NCBI GenBank assembly: GCA_020747065.1
Contig: JAGMVK010000003.1
Location: 3,100,001-3,164,000 of the forward strand
Direction of reading: 5' to 3'
Length of the DNA: 64,000 nt
Origin: Cadophora sp. MPI-SDFR-AT-0126
Taxonomy: Eukaryota > Ascomycota > Leotiomycetes > Helotiales > Ploettnerulaceae
Shown: positions 32,312 to 43,443 of the stretch, in pieces
Layout: each line of letters begins with the position of its first letter
How positions within the stretch are numbered: the stretch's first letter is position 1
Program-made: the position numbers and the translations under genes
Notes under the pieces: model-generated
What the model was told of the DNA's origin: nothing
The model's input: only the letters and a program-made list of their open reading frames with translations
The model's database searches: none

Positions 32312-34732
32312 TCAAGGCACACGCACAGCCGGTCCACCCCTCCCATCATCCACCCTTGCCTCCCATTCCTCTATTCGCTCCGCCTCGTCATCAACCACTT
32401 CCCCATTACGGTCCACGTCAAGATTGGAGTGATGCACAGCTATCGATTTCTTAGCCTGCTTCTCAGCCTCGCGCTCCGCGGTGATGCCGCTGTAGTGGTT
32501 GATCCAGGAGAGCACCTCTGTGTGCCAGACTAGTGAGTTTTCGGGTTTGAGAACCCACTGCATTGATGTCATCAGCGCTGTTCGTCTCCACGTTGCACAC
32601 AGCTGGGACAAGAAAATGGGACACTCACATGATTCTCATCCGGAAAGGTCAGAAACTTGCTCTCCACACCCCTCGTCTGCAACACATTGAATGGCGCCAG
32701 ACCCTCTCCGATCGGCAATCTATAATCCAGCTCATTATGGATAATCATATGCGGAGTCTTCCAGTTCGCCGTATGAGCACTAGGATCCCACTTCTCGTAC
32801 CCAGCACGATTCTCCCACAATGTGCCACCAAAGTCATGGAGAGGGAAGAACAATTCTTCAGAAGCGTACTGATTCAGTGTGCAAAACACGCCGTCGTGCG
32901 TCACTAAAGCTTTGAACTTACGGCCGAGGTCGTGCCCTTGGATCCAGTTGATCATGAAGCCGCCGTAGGAGGCACCGAGGGCCACTGCACGGGAGGTGTC
33001 AACATAGGAGAGGTTCGCTTCGATGTATTCGAAGCCTTTGACCAGATCGATGTAAGGACGTCCACCCCAGTTTTCCTTAATTCCATTTTGCAGAGCCATG
33101 CCGTAGCCTGTGCTACCTGTTGGGTTTGGCGTTACAACGACGTAGCCTTGCTCTGCGTAGATGAGAGGGTTCCAGCGGGTGGACCAGGCTTCTCCCCACG
33201 CTCCTTGGGGCTATGGCTTGTCAGTGTGTGGTGATTTGGAGATTGGCATGGATGGATGGATGGATTACTTACGCCACCGTGGATGAGATATGCTAGGGGG
33301 TATTTCTTTTTTGGATCGAAATTCGAGGGTTTGATGACCCATGCGTGGATCTTCTGCTTGTCTGAGCCCTCATACCATATCTCGTCAACTTGGGACTGTG
33401 ATATGCCGAAAGATTTTCCGCCTTTGAAACTGGACGATATGAGGTACTTCGTATCTCGGTTTGCAAGGTCTATGATGGACCATATGCTGTTGTCTACGAG
33501 AGAACTGCTACAAACGAGCAGCTTCTTGTTCGGTAGTAAGCTCACAGATTGAACTGTGCCATCATGGACGATGGGCTGAGGGAGATCCTTTGCACGCCTC
33601 GGAGACGATGGCAGTCTGAACAGTTTCGTCCTGCCGTACTCCTCTGCTGTGACATACAGCTCCTCCCCATCTTGACTCCACGTAATGTCTTCCGGTCTTC
33701 TATCCCAACGTCCCTCGCCATCAGACGTCTCATAGAATTCCTGGACATTAGAAAGATCCAAGATGTCCGGCCAAAGGAGAAGTCGTGGCTTGTCGCTCTC
33801 GTACTGCATATTTTGCATCCGCCAGAAAGCTACTGATCTAGCGTCGGGAGAGAAAACGGGACTACCACTGTATCCCTTCAAGTTCCCAGTTTTGACAAGC
33901 TGTGGGGAGGGCACTTCAGTTTCGGTGAAGGTCCGCAGCGGAATGTAGTAGAGGTTGCTTTTCGTATATGCCGCAGGGATCAATTTGGGATCTCTTGCGA
34001 CAAATACAATTCCGTTCCTGCTGATATCGAAGTCTGCTGCCCCACCAAATGGAGGTATTGGAGATTCTAAAGCAAACGAGTGTCCTGCTAGAGCATTCTT
34101 CAATGGTTCAACGACCATACTCTTGCCTCCATGCGACTTCTTCAGAGTGGTATACCAAATGGCCTGCTTATTTGTGCACACGTAGGAATCCCAATGTCTA
34201 ACGAAGAGACTTGTGTATACTCGGCCGGTGGACATAGGCTTGACATGTTTCGCGGGATTGTATGGTTCTCCAGAAGGGGTTGCGTAACCTGTCACGACCA
34301 GGGCGATGGTATTGGAATCGAGATGAGCGACCTTGAGGTTTTCGAATCCTCCCTCGAAATTGGCAATTACTTCCGGCCTACGACTATTAGCACAAGTCCG
34401 AGGTGTAGACTGAATGCCTACTTATCATCTGAATTCTCAGCATCTGCCAGCACCAAGTCTGTCGTGCCCGTCTCCTCTCCAGGCTTCAACCACAACACCA
34501 AATTCTTCTCTCCCAGCCACGTCGCATCCGTACATGTCTTGTCCGCAACGAGAACCCTAGTCTTCCCGGTCTTGAAGTCTCTTACTCTAATATCGGCAGT
34601 CTTGCTATGCGTCTCGAAGGACCATGATTGCACTGTGAAGAGTCCTAGGGTGCCATCTGCATTTGGTTTGATAGCAGACCTTCGAGGCGCGGAGATCAGA
34701 GCTTTTGGGGTAAACTTTGCGCAGACCGTCAT
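32312..34732 (-). CDS. S9 family prolyl oligopeptidase (dipeptidyl-peptidase V-like), 747 aa
   Basis: Four exons: 34732-34422, 34377-33273, 33210-32629 and 32557-32312, introns 44, 62, 71 nt. The N-terminal 440 residues form a beta-propeller-type region; the C-terminal alpha/beta hydrolase domain has the S9 triad: Ser553 in GASYGGF, Asp633 in NELDYRLP and His666 in PDENH, the last residue of exon 3. The layout matches fungal DPP V (S9C), which removes dipeptides from peptide N-termini. Secreted DPP V enzymes carry a signal peptide; here the protein starts MTVCAKFTPKALISAPRRS with none, so it is probably intracellular unless a further 5' exon exists. The C-terminal 40 residues are acidic and charged beyond the usual domain end. 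Confidence 0.92.
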
Positions 34733-36122
34733 TGTGAGAGCTGTTCAGAGTTTAGAGGATAAAACGATCGAGCTCCCTGGGAAGAGTGACGGGCCAATGG
34801 CAGATGTAGCAATACTGGAGTGTAAATTGCCGCCAGGTACGTTAAGAGTCCGCTGACTGGAGCGAGCTATGAATGCCTGGCGAATGGAGGATGTGGTGGC
34901 AGTTCTGGGCGTTGAGATGTGACTGAGTATGCAAAGAGGCCGTAACTTGGGCGAGCTACGAGGTCGCCAGGGCGAGTGGAAATGTAGCAATACTGGGGAT
35001 GAAGATGTAATTGAGTATGTGGAGTGTTGACTCAAGTGGGCGAGCTGCAGAGAGGTGCAGCTTCACCCCGCCTTTTGCCGGTGATAAGTTACACCCTCAG
35101 CGAAGCGCATTCATTACGTACTATGATACGATTTCCAAAAAAGTTGGTAATCGATCTCAAGGTTATAGAATAGAAAAATTGAGATGTTCAAAACTCATCA
35201 TTCGGATTCAAGATCAGTTCTTTGAGGTAGACCACTGCTTGTTTTCTGGACAGCTTGAGCTGACCACGGACAGTGACTGACCGAGGATGTGGATCTCCTG
35301 CAGGAACAAGCCCTTCCAACATGGTTGACTGACGAGTTGAACTTTAACAGTGATTCTTCTGTAGCCAAGCTGTCCATATTTACTTTGTACATTGGAAATT
35401 TCCACCACCTCCAAAAAGCCATGAGCAAGTCCCATAGTTTCAAAAGCTTTTAGTGGCAGTGGCTTGGGGAGACAAACGATCGACGGCGAAGTAAACATCC
35501 CGATCTCACCAATCAGAAGGCTGAATCCCGCTGACTAACTCCCAGGACCGACAGGAACGACAGGAACAAGATCGGCTGCCACTGCCTCTTCAAGCTTGTG
35601 GGAACCGACAATTACCAAACCGCCAGGAATCCAGAAACGTCCAAATAGACTTCACACCTCCCGCTGCCGCTACTCAGCCTCATCACACGATGACGATTGC
35701 CGAAGGATTTCTTTTGTCTTATTGTTTTCGTCGTACTCCCAGGCGTGCGGCGGTGATTGCAGAAGGGTCGATTTACCATGCTTTCTCTGTGCCGCACCAT
35801 TCATCCCATATCCAGCTCAGCCTATGGGGCTGCTTCTCATGAATGAACCATGTCTTGATCAAATCTTGTCTCAGTGGGATGTTTACGAGAGCACAGTTGC
35901 TTAGTTATCCATTGAGCATACGTCTTCGTGGGAGCCACGGTCATGTTAACCTGATATCGTCGTTCTTGGCGATGATCGCTTGATGGCTCCTGGGAAGACT
36001 ATAGTACTTCTAGTTATATAAACAAGACGACAAGTCCTCGATTTCCTTCTATTCTTTTACTTATCATCAATTCCATATCTCAAATTCCAGCCCTTCCCCT
36101 CCACTGTCGTCCATAATCAACA
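34733..36122. other. Intergenic DNA, divergent promoters
   Basis: About 1.4 kb upstream of both the S9 peptidase and the beta-lactamase-like gene. I find no supported gene. A TATA-like box for the right-hand gene lies at 36015. Confidence 0.45.
36015..36022 (+). promoter_or_regulatory. TATA-like box of the beta-lactamase-like gene
   Basis: TATATAAA lies about 100 bases before the ATG at 36123 and is followed by a CT-rich leader, a normal fungal core-promoter arrangement. Confidence 0.35.
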
Positions 36123-37979
36123 ATGGTTTTATTGAAAACTTTTTCTGTTGTAGGAGCTCTTCTCCCTCTCGCAATTCAAGCAAAGCCAAATTGCCCATTA
36201 TTGGGTCCGGATTTCCCAGCCCCAAAAAGCCTGTCTTCAAGTCCAACATTCCAGGCCGCGATAGCGAACCTCACCGAACTCCTCACTGCGGCACAAACCT
36301 CTGGCAACACTTCCTATGGACCATTCGATGCCGTCAATACATCTTATTCCTTGGAGTTTTTCTCCATACATGATCCGTCCCCGTTATTTACGAGCCACTA
36401 TAGCACACCGTCTCTCGCAAAAGCCAAGTATGGAGTCAAAACCGTGGATTCGGAATCAGTGTACAGGATCGGAAGCGTTACCAAGCTTTTGACTGTATAT
36501 ACCGCCCTTGCGCAATGTGGATTTCTTCATTTCAATGAGCCCATCACTAAGTTCATCCCGGAGTAAGTACAAATGTCCAGCTCTGGCGTCCAGAGTTCTT
36601 AAGACACATTCTGACGAAGCATCTCAGACTCCAGCAAGCAGCACAAACACTAAATGGCACCGCTAACCCACTCGACAATCCATCATGGGACGAAATAACA
36701 CTTGGCGAGCTCGCCAGCCAACAATCAGGCATAGGTCGCGACTATGCTGCCTTTGGTGAACTCGGCAGCCCCCTCCGACCACTCGCCAACCCCGCAGCTC
36801 TCGGACTACCTCCCCTCAACTCTTCCGAGGCAGCACTCTGTGCAGGGGGCTCTTTCTGTACTCGTGAGCAATTCTTCAAGGGATTCACGCAGCGCCATCC
36901 AGTCTATACTCCTGCCACAGGTGCAGTCTATTCGAATGTAGCATTCCAGCTCCTAGCTCATGCTATGGAGAACATCAGTGGCAAGGCATTTCCAGAACTT
37001 GTAGAGGAAAGTCTGTTTAGACCGCTAGAATTGACCAGATCTTCCTAGTCTGTTCCCAAAGATAACTCGACCGGTGTTATTATTGACACCACAATCTGGA
37101 ACCTTGATTTTGGCGACGAGATTCCGTTTGTCTCCCCAAAATTCTTTAAGTCACCCTATACTAACACAATATCAGAGCAGGAGGCATGTACAGCGCCCTC
37201 AGCGACCTGACCGCCATCTCCCGCTCTATTCTCTCATCGTCCCTCCTCGTACCCGCACAAACGCGCAGATGGATGAAACCTCTCGCCTTCATGTCTGGAC
37301 CTGACTATGCTGTCGGAGCCCCGTGGGAAATCCGCCGTATCCACACAGCACCCAATAGCCGGATTGTAGACATCTACACCAAGACGGGTAATCTACCAGG
37401 CTACGACACACTCCTCGTACTAGTCCCGTCTCTAGACATAGGTTTCAAAGTTTTGACAGCAGGCATGAACACACTCCTACCAATGTTATCATCCTTAGCA
37501 ACCTCCTTTCCGACACATTCATTCCAGCCGCTGAAGCAGCAGCCAGAGAAGAAGCTACCGCAACCTATGCAGGCACATACACATCCTCCAACACCTCTCT
37601 AAACTCTTCCATCACCCTTACTATCGATGACACCAAGCCCGGAATAGGAGTTACCTCCTGGATCAGTAACAGCACGAACATGCTCACACCAAGCTCCTTC
37701 GTTCCAGGCTCAAGCGTGCGGCTTTACCCTACAGGCTTGTCGCGGACTGTGAAGGGGAGTACAGATATTGAGGTGGGTTTTAGAGCTGTCTTTGAAAATT
37801 TGGGAAGTGATGGTGTAGGTGGGACGTTTTCGACAAGCTGTCAAACTTGGGGACAGGCGGATGCAGTGTATTGGGGGATGGTGGGGAGTGATGAGTTTGT
37901 GGTGAGGGTTGGAAGCGATGGGAAGGCGAAGGGTGTCAGTCCAAGGGAGTTGAGGGCGGAATTAATAAGGAGTACTTGA
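36123..37979 (+). pseudogene. Secreted class C beta-lactamase-like serine hydrolase, internal stop and frameshift
   Basis: Exons 36123-36562, 36628-37125 and 37176-37979 can be followed. There is a signal peptide (about 20 residues, ending LAIQAKPNC), the catalytic SxxK motif (IGSVTKLL) and the YxN motif (VYSNVAF), so this was a penicillin-binding-protein/class C beta-lactamase-type hydrolase, a family that in fungi includes secreted esterases and lactone-cleaving enzymes. Two breaks interrupt it. An in-frame TAG at 37046-37048 (context RSS-stop-SVPKDN) sits where relatives usually have an aromatic residue, and the frame changes once between about 37480 and 37500. Beyond that the C-terminal domain (ATYAGTYTSSNTSLNSS ...) is intact to the stop at 37977. 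Either a recent pseudogene or two sequence errors; the second is possible because essential eIF4A in this window also shows a frame break. Confidence 0.8.
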
Positions 37980-38553
37980 TTTGCGATACACGAACGAAGG
38001 AGATAGAAAGGGATTGATGTTTCTCAGGCAAGTGGAGTTCCGAGGCTTTGGGCGGTCAGATAGACTTTGAAAGATTAATTGATTTATCCCTTCTATGCCT
38101 TTGAATGATATTCGTCATCTTATAAGAGAAGCGAATCAAGTACCGGAGTATGTGGGCTGTAGTCATCTATCCAACAGAGCTTGTCAGTCTGATTCTTCTT
38201 GTCTTCAATGCTTGGGTTTGGGGGGTTTGGTGTTCGGAGCAATTAAGCGAGACTATAAAAATAAACACCATCTCGTGAAAGGGACGATGCCTTTAGATTG
38301 ATCGAACCCCTGGAATTTTTTCCACAGCTCAATCTATAATGGAATAATGATCGATAAACCCTCTTAGGATTTTGACCGACTGATTTACAATGACGTTCCT
38401 CGCCTTTGGTACATACGAATTTTCGGGTTTGAAAGGCGGGTACTCGGCTTTCAAGACCCACAATTGTGCTTCACTTAAATATCGACAATACCTCGATTGC
38501 CAGTTTACAATCATCCTCACAGCTATACATTTTAATCTTTTCTCAGTTGCAAT
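37980..38553. other. Intergenic DNA
   Basis: Spacer between two plus-strand genes; it should contain the aminotransferase promoter. No gene seen. Confidence 0.45.
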
Positions 38554-40026
38554 ATGGCTTCATCGTCCACCATCGAGCCTCACTTCTCAAGCATGTCTAC
38601 CTCTCAGCCCTCTACTACCATTCTTCCTCAAGCAGCAGAGCAGCCAAAAGGTGATGCCTGCGAACCAGCCCTCCTTCACCGCTCCCTCGTCACTCGACCA
38701 CACACCGTAGTCTCCGCATCAGGAAGCTATCTCTACCTGCTCGACGGTCGCCAGATCCTCGATGCCTGCGGCGGCGCAGCCGTGTCCATCATCGGTCACG
38801 GCGACCCCGAAGTCACCGCCGCAGTCCTCTCCCAAATGCAAAAGGTCTCCTACGTCCACACCACCATCTACACAACCTCCGCCACCGAAGACCTCGCTCA
38901 TTTCCTGCTGCACGACCCGACATCGAGCTCCCAACACCACCTCGAGAAAGCGTATTTCACCGGCAGCGGAAGCGAAGCTAACGACTCGGCTATGAAGTTA
39001 GCGAGGCAATACTTTGTTGAGAAGGGAGACTTGAACCGTACGATTTTTGTGGCGAGAAGGCAAGGTTTTCATGGGTCGACTGTGGGTGCTATGTCGGTGT
39101 CGGCGAATGTGGCGAGGAAAGTGCAGTTTGAGGGTGTTTTGACTCTGCCGAATGTTGTACATGTCGCTCCGGCTTATGCGTACCAGTACAAGCTTGACGG
39201 CGAGACGGAGATGGATTACAGCAAGGGACTTGTACGAGAGCTGGATGAGGAATTCCAGCGACTGGGACCTGAGAATGTCATCGCTTTCTTCGCGGAGACT
39301 GTCGTGGGCGCTACGACTGGTTGCGTCCCAGCTCCGAACGGATACTTTTCTGGTGTCCGGACAGTGTGTGACAAGTATGGCATCCTGCTCATTCTGGACG
39401 AAGTCATGTGTGGTATGGGGAGAACAGGAACGCCATTTGCGTTCGAACAGGAAAATGTCGTTCCGGATATCGTGTCTATTGGAAAGGGCCTTGGAGGAGG
39501 ATATGCTCCGATTGCTGGGATCCTGGTTGGAAAAAAGGTCGTCGATGTGTTGAGGAATGGTACGGGGGCGTTCAATCATGGACATACGTATCAGGCTCAC
39601 CCGATTTCATGTGCAGCTGCTCTGGCTGTGCAGAAAATTGTCAGGAGGGAGAAGATGGTGGAGCAATGCTGGAAAAGTGGAAAAGTGCTGGAGCAAACGC
39701 TGCGGGACAGACTTGGAGACTGTAAGTATGTTGGAGATATCCGTGGGAGAGGTCTATTTTGGGGCGTAGAATTTGTGAAGAACAGAGAGACAAGGGAGCC
39801 ATTCCCCAAAGAAGTGGGATTTGGGCAGCGCTTACAACGGAAAGTCTTCGATTTAGGGGTTGCTCTTTACCCTGGGACTGGAACTGTTGATGGTGTGAAA
39901 GGAGATCATATTTTGATTTCGCCACCCTACAATGTCTCGCCAAAGGAGTTGGAGCTTATTGTTGACACGCTGGAGAGAGCGTACTCGTTGATAGAGAGAG
40001 AGATTGATGGAAGTGAGGAGCAGTGA
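38554..40026 (+). CDS. Class III PLP-dependent aminotransferase, 490 aa
   Basis: One intronless frame covers the whole fold-type I class III domain. PLP-site motifs are clear: FTGSGSEANDSAMKLARQY, the aspartate in LILDEVMCGMGRTG, and the Schiff-base lysine Lys311 in SIGKGLGGGYAP; the late block FNHGHTYQAHPISCAAALAV is also typical. The family moves amino groups from omega-amino acids, diamines or similar donors to 2-oxo acids; fungal members of this type are often annotated only generally, and the substrate cannot be read from sequence. The first 35 residues are Ser/Thr-rich and non-conserved; an internal ATG at 38593 (MSTSQPS) is an alternative start. It converges with the Zn2Cys6 regulator 155 bases downstream, which might regulate it. 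Confidence 0.93.
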   Translation: MASSSTIEPHFSSMSTSQPSTTILPQAAEQPKGDACEPALLHRSLVTRPHTVVSASGSYLYLLDGRQILDACGGAAVSIIGHGDPEVTAAVLSQMQKVSYVHTTIYTTSATEDLAHFLLHDPTSSSQHHLEKAYFTGSGSEANDSAMKLARQYFVEKGDLNRTIFVARRQGFHGSTVGAMSVSANVARKVQFEGVLTLPNVVHVAPAYAYQYKLDGETEMDYSKGLVRELDEEFQRLGPENVIAFFAETVVGATTGCVPAPNGYFSGVRTVCDKYGILLILDEVMCGMGRTGTPFAFEQENVVPDIVSIGKGLGGGYAPIAGILVGKKVVDVLRNGTGAFNHGHTYQAHPISCAAALAVQKIVRREKMVEQCWKSGKVLEQTLRDRLGDCKYVGDIRGRGLFWGVEFVKNRETREPFPKEVGFGQRLQRKVFDLGVALYPGTGTVDGVKGDHILISPPYNVSPKELELIVDTLERAYSLIEREIDGSEEQ

Positions 40027-40181
40027 CTAGACTGGAACTGTCTGTAAGATTGTATACGCAGAAGCTCGGTTTATACAAGTTCCTAGGTCTTCTTGGAATG
40101 TACTTGTGTGAGCAGAGTTATGCAGACATGAATGATCGAAGAACTTTAATCTTTTCAGTACTCCTCCAATTTCCGAACTTC

Positions 40182-42569
40182 TCAAAACGGCGGCAGGTCC
40201 CAGTCGAAATCGAACTCCGTTCCACCATGGTCGAAAGGAAGAAACTGCTGATCCTCCCACATCAGCCAAGTTTGACTCCAATCCGCATTACCAATCAGAT
40301 TTCTCTCTGTATGCGACTCCGATGCTACTTGATCTGAAAGGTTCTGGGCCTCATGGGTATTCTTTGTCGTCTCTTCAGAGTCTCTAATTGCTGTATAACC
40401 GGGTCCAGTTACTCCTCTGAGTGGAGATCGCGAAGGCTGTTCCGGAGGTTCGGCTTCGGATCTGACTGGAGGTGTGACACCGGCATAGTCATGGATCGAT
40501 TCATCGAGGGTCACGAAATCTGATCTGCTTTTGCCGCTAAATCGAGTCTGATCTTGAGTTGCGCATAGTCGAAGATTTTTCATTCGCTTCAATGTCTGAA
40601 TCTGAAATAACGATCAGTGGCGGGAGACTAACGGAAGAAAAAGGACGTAGATAATTTGCATACCCAGCCATCTCCCATATTCCACAAGCTTTTGAATTTC
40701 CCGAGGTACAGGAAGTTCAGCTCTTCATTGGCAGCGGAGTTTAGACTTCTATTGAGATTCATGTGAGGAAATGATGTGACGTAACCATTCATCGACCCGG
40801 CACAGAAAGAGCAGAAGGCAGCGAATGGCGTGTATAGTGGGCTATTCAGCAACTCGAGTTGCTGATGAATCAATGTGATGTAGTTTGCAGCATCGAAAAG
40901 ATCTTTAGCTCGGTCATGCCACCGTCCTGGCGGGGCAGTTCCCTCAAGAAGCGGCGGATCGATTGGTCCGACTGGCTCCGATATTTGAATCGGCAGGAAT
41001 GGTATATACTCTCGATTCAAGAATAAGATACTGTTCTTAGTTAGACTTCATCGATAATTGGGATTGTAGATGTCCAACATACCAAACATAATAAAGGAGA
41101 TTCAGATAAGCGAACTTTTCACCTCGGCCTAATGATACATGAATAGCAACTCTTGTCGTCGGAAACTTCAATCGATCGGATTGCTGGCTACGCCACTCCG
41201 CCACTCTATCAATTAATGTCTTCCAGGGTGAACCTGTAACCCAAGGACAGTTCTCTGCTTTGGACATGTCGGGCTTCCGACGACCTCCACTGATGATCAA
41301 CTCCAAAATCTGAGACCAGATATCGAAACCTTTGACCAGCACAGTGTAGTACTCGTTGAAAGTGAAAGGCTCACAGGATGAATAGGACCTGTTGATGTTT
41401 CCGGAGACATCGAAAGCAAACTCATCCTCTCCTATCGGCATATCAATCTTCATGCTGTCAAGCGGTAATGCCAGTGGCTGGCTCTTCCCACAGAATATGA
41501 AACGATCCATCACAACACAGGCCCAGAAAGTACGTTTATATATCTCATCTGCTGAATCTTGAGTGCTCGACTGTGGTCTTGTCGTATCGAGAGATTGCAT
41601 CATTCGAGTTGCCGTTCCGCTGTTCATCCACGCATTGTGGTCATTTCCAGAACCCCATTCATACATCGCCATAACCAGAAGTGCCTGGACCATGTGTAGA
41701 CTTGGAGGATCTATCAGCACGGATTGCAAGCCAATTCGAGCATACAAAGCAAGCTGATCCTCGGAAAGAAGTTTTGGCTTGCTGGAAGCGGGCAGGAACC
41801 GACAGCAGAGAGCAAACATAGCTGCGATGAGTACCCAGCTGGAATCGCCGTCTTTCCAATTATTTACAAAGGTTGGCAAATGGAAGAAAGCGAATTCTGG
41901 GAATTTCTGGTGGAAGACTGTAGTAACCTCGAAGACTAATTGAGGACTGAGTGCAAGAACAATCTCCTTTGGATGACGCTGTTTCTCCACCAGGGAGTCA
42001 TCACCGGAATAAGATTTCGGACTTGGAATGTCAAGGCCAGTATTCTGAGCGACTATTCTCGTTGTCTGAGAAGATACTGGAGGAGCAGATCTTTGGATCC
42101 TGGTAACTTTTGATGGTTTCCCATGTTCGAAAGGACCGGAAAGAACGCATGATGCTCTATTGGTCTTGAGGCAGTTGCGACAAGGAGGAGTGCCTTCGTG
42201 CAAACATTTTATCTTCGATCTTCTGTTGGCTTATCAGACTTGTATCAAGAGAAATCGTTGTTCCACGGGCGTCTTCGATCTAAATGCCTCCTGGGAGTGA
42301 CGTATGAAACACATGTGTTCAAAACTGGGTTTGCTGAAATGGCAGGAAAGGGTGCAATCGAAGCACGAGTGGACAGACTGAGACAGATAGAGGGCGCTTG
42401 AGACTTCAAGAACACAATTCGTAGCTAAATGATAGCCTATATCCCTCTCACCTGAACCAGGAAGTGAGCTTTTCTAAAGTACGCTTCCCAAATAAAGATT
42501 GACATGGTGCAGGCGTCAACGGGTAGGAACATACCGACACCAGGCGCAAGCAATTGTAGTTCGCACCAT
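40182..42569 (-). CDS. Zn2Cys6 transcription factor with fungal-specific regulatory domain, 653 aa
   Basis: Four exons: 42569-42535, 42222-41083, 41030-40664 and 40601-40182. The 35-nt first exon encodes the start and the first CxxC (MVRTTIACAWCR); after a 312-nt intron the cluster continues RRSKIKCLHEGTPPCRNCLK up to a sixth cysteine, giving the classical Zn2Cys6 binuclear cluster at residues 8-37. The middle region (about 110-400) matches the fungal transcription factor domain (MARMMQSL-type helix TATRMMQSLDTTR, KRTFWACVVMDRFI). The C-terminus is acidic and aromatic (GGTEFDFDWDLPPF), like an activation domain. The protein should bind paired CGG-type sites in the nucleus; targets are unknown. 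The small first exon and long first intron are easy to miss. Confidence 0.9.
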
Positions 42570-43443
42570 AGCCAGATATTGCTCGGAGTCTCTTCTCAGA
42601 GGCGTGATAGCTCAGACAAGGTTGGCATGTAATCTGAGATGGCAAGCAAGTTCATAAACCACGAATAATCGGGTTTGAGATTTGGCGGGTCTCGGCTTCC
42701 GCTTGCGTCAAGCTTCGGGTCTGTCGCATTTCAGGCTCGGCAACTCAAGCCCAAGAGAAGGCCCCAAAACTTCCATGGTTTGCATGCTACAGCTTGCACA
42801 CTCCCACACGACACGACTTCATGTTCTCCAGCAAGCCGCATGCTAATAATGAAATGCTTCAGGCGGCTACAAGCTCTAATACCTTTGCCCACTCAAGCTT
42901 TGCAATTGAGAGGCAGTTCACGATCCTGTTCTCCTCAACACCCTTGACGGCGCCTGGTGTTGATCTCCATCCATGAGTGACTTTCGCGACAATGCGAAAC
43001 AGGACAAAAATATTTGATAGTAGTACCTCCGTAGGTATTTCACGTCAAGTCATGCAACAGGTGGCGAGGCTGCTCAGCCACGTATCACCCCAGCATCTCC
43101 AACCAACGAGAGGAAGTCTTTCGCCCTGCCCCGGCATGCCTATTGCGTCAGCCAGATATCATGTTTTGTGAGCTTTTCAGCTTCGTATATTTCGCATCGT
43201 TCCATCAACTGCCTCTACTACTTTCTCTGTAAGTATGGACAAAGGACTCACAAGTCTGTGACCAGCACTTGCAATTTCAGGTACAGTACGTAGGGTCAGA
43301 AGTGGGGGGATTCTGCTCGCGACATACGATATCAATCCGTCGCTAGTTGCCTGGAATTTCATTTGGCCCCTGCTGCTGGTAAGGGATAAACCTGAACACA
43401 GGCTTGTCGACTAACACTTCAGAGAATAGAAGCAACGGAGCCC
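42570..43443. other. Divergent promoter region
   Basis: Nearly 0.9 kb between the diverging transcription-factor and NLR-like genes. No gene is supported. Confidence 0.45.

Noticed and set aside
34131..34856. 241-codon plus-strand open frame over the S9 peptidase start
   Set aside because: No ordered features; the minus-strand peptidase exons explain the sequence.
38998..39600. 200-codon open frame antisense to the aminotransferase
   Set aside because: Shadow frame; the sense product has complete PLP-site motifs.
38554..42569. A biosynthetic gene cluster around the aminotransferase and Zn2Cys6 regulator
   Set aside because: No backbone enzyme, oxidases or transporter lie nearby; neighbours are a broken hydrolase and an NLR-like gene.
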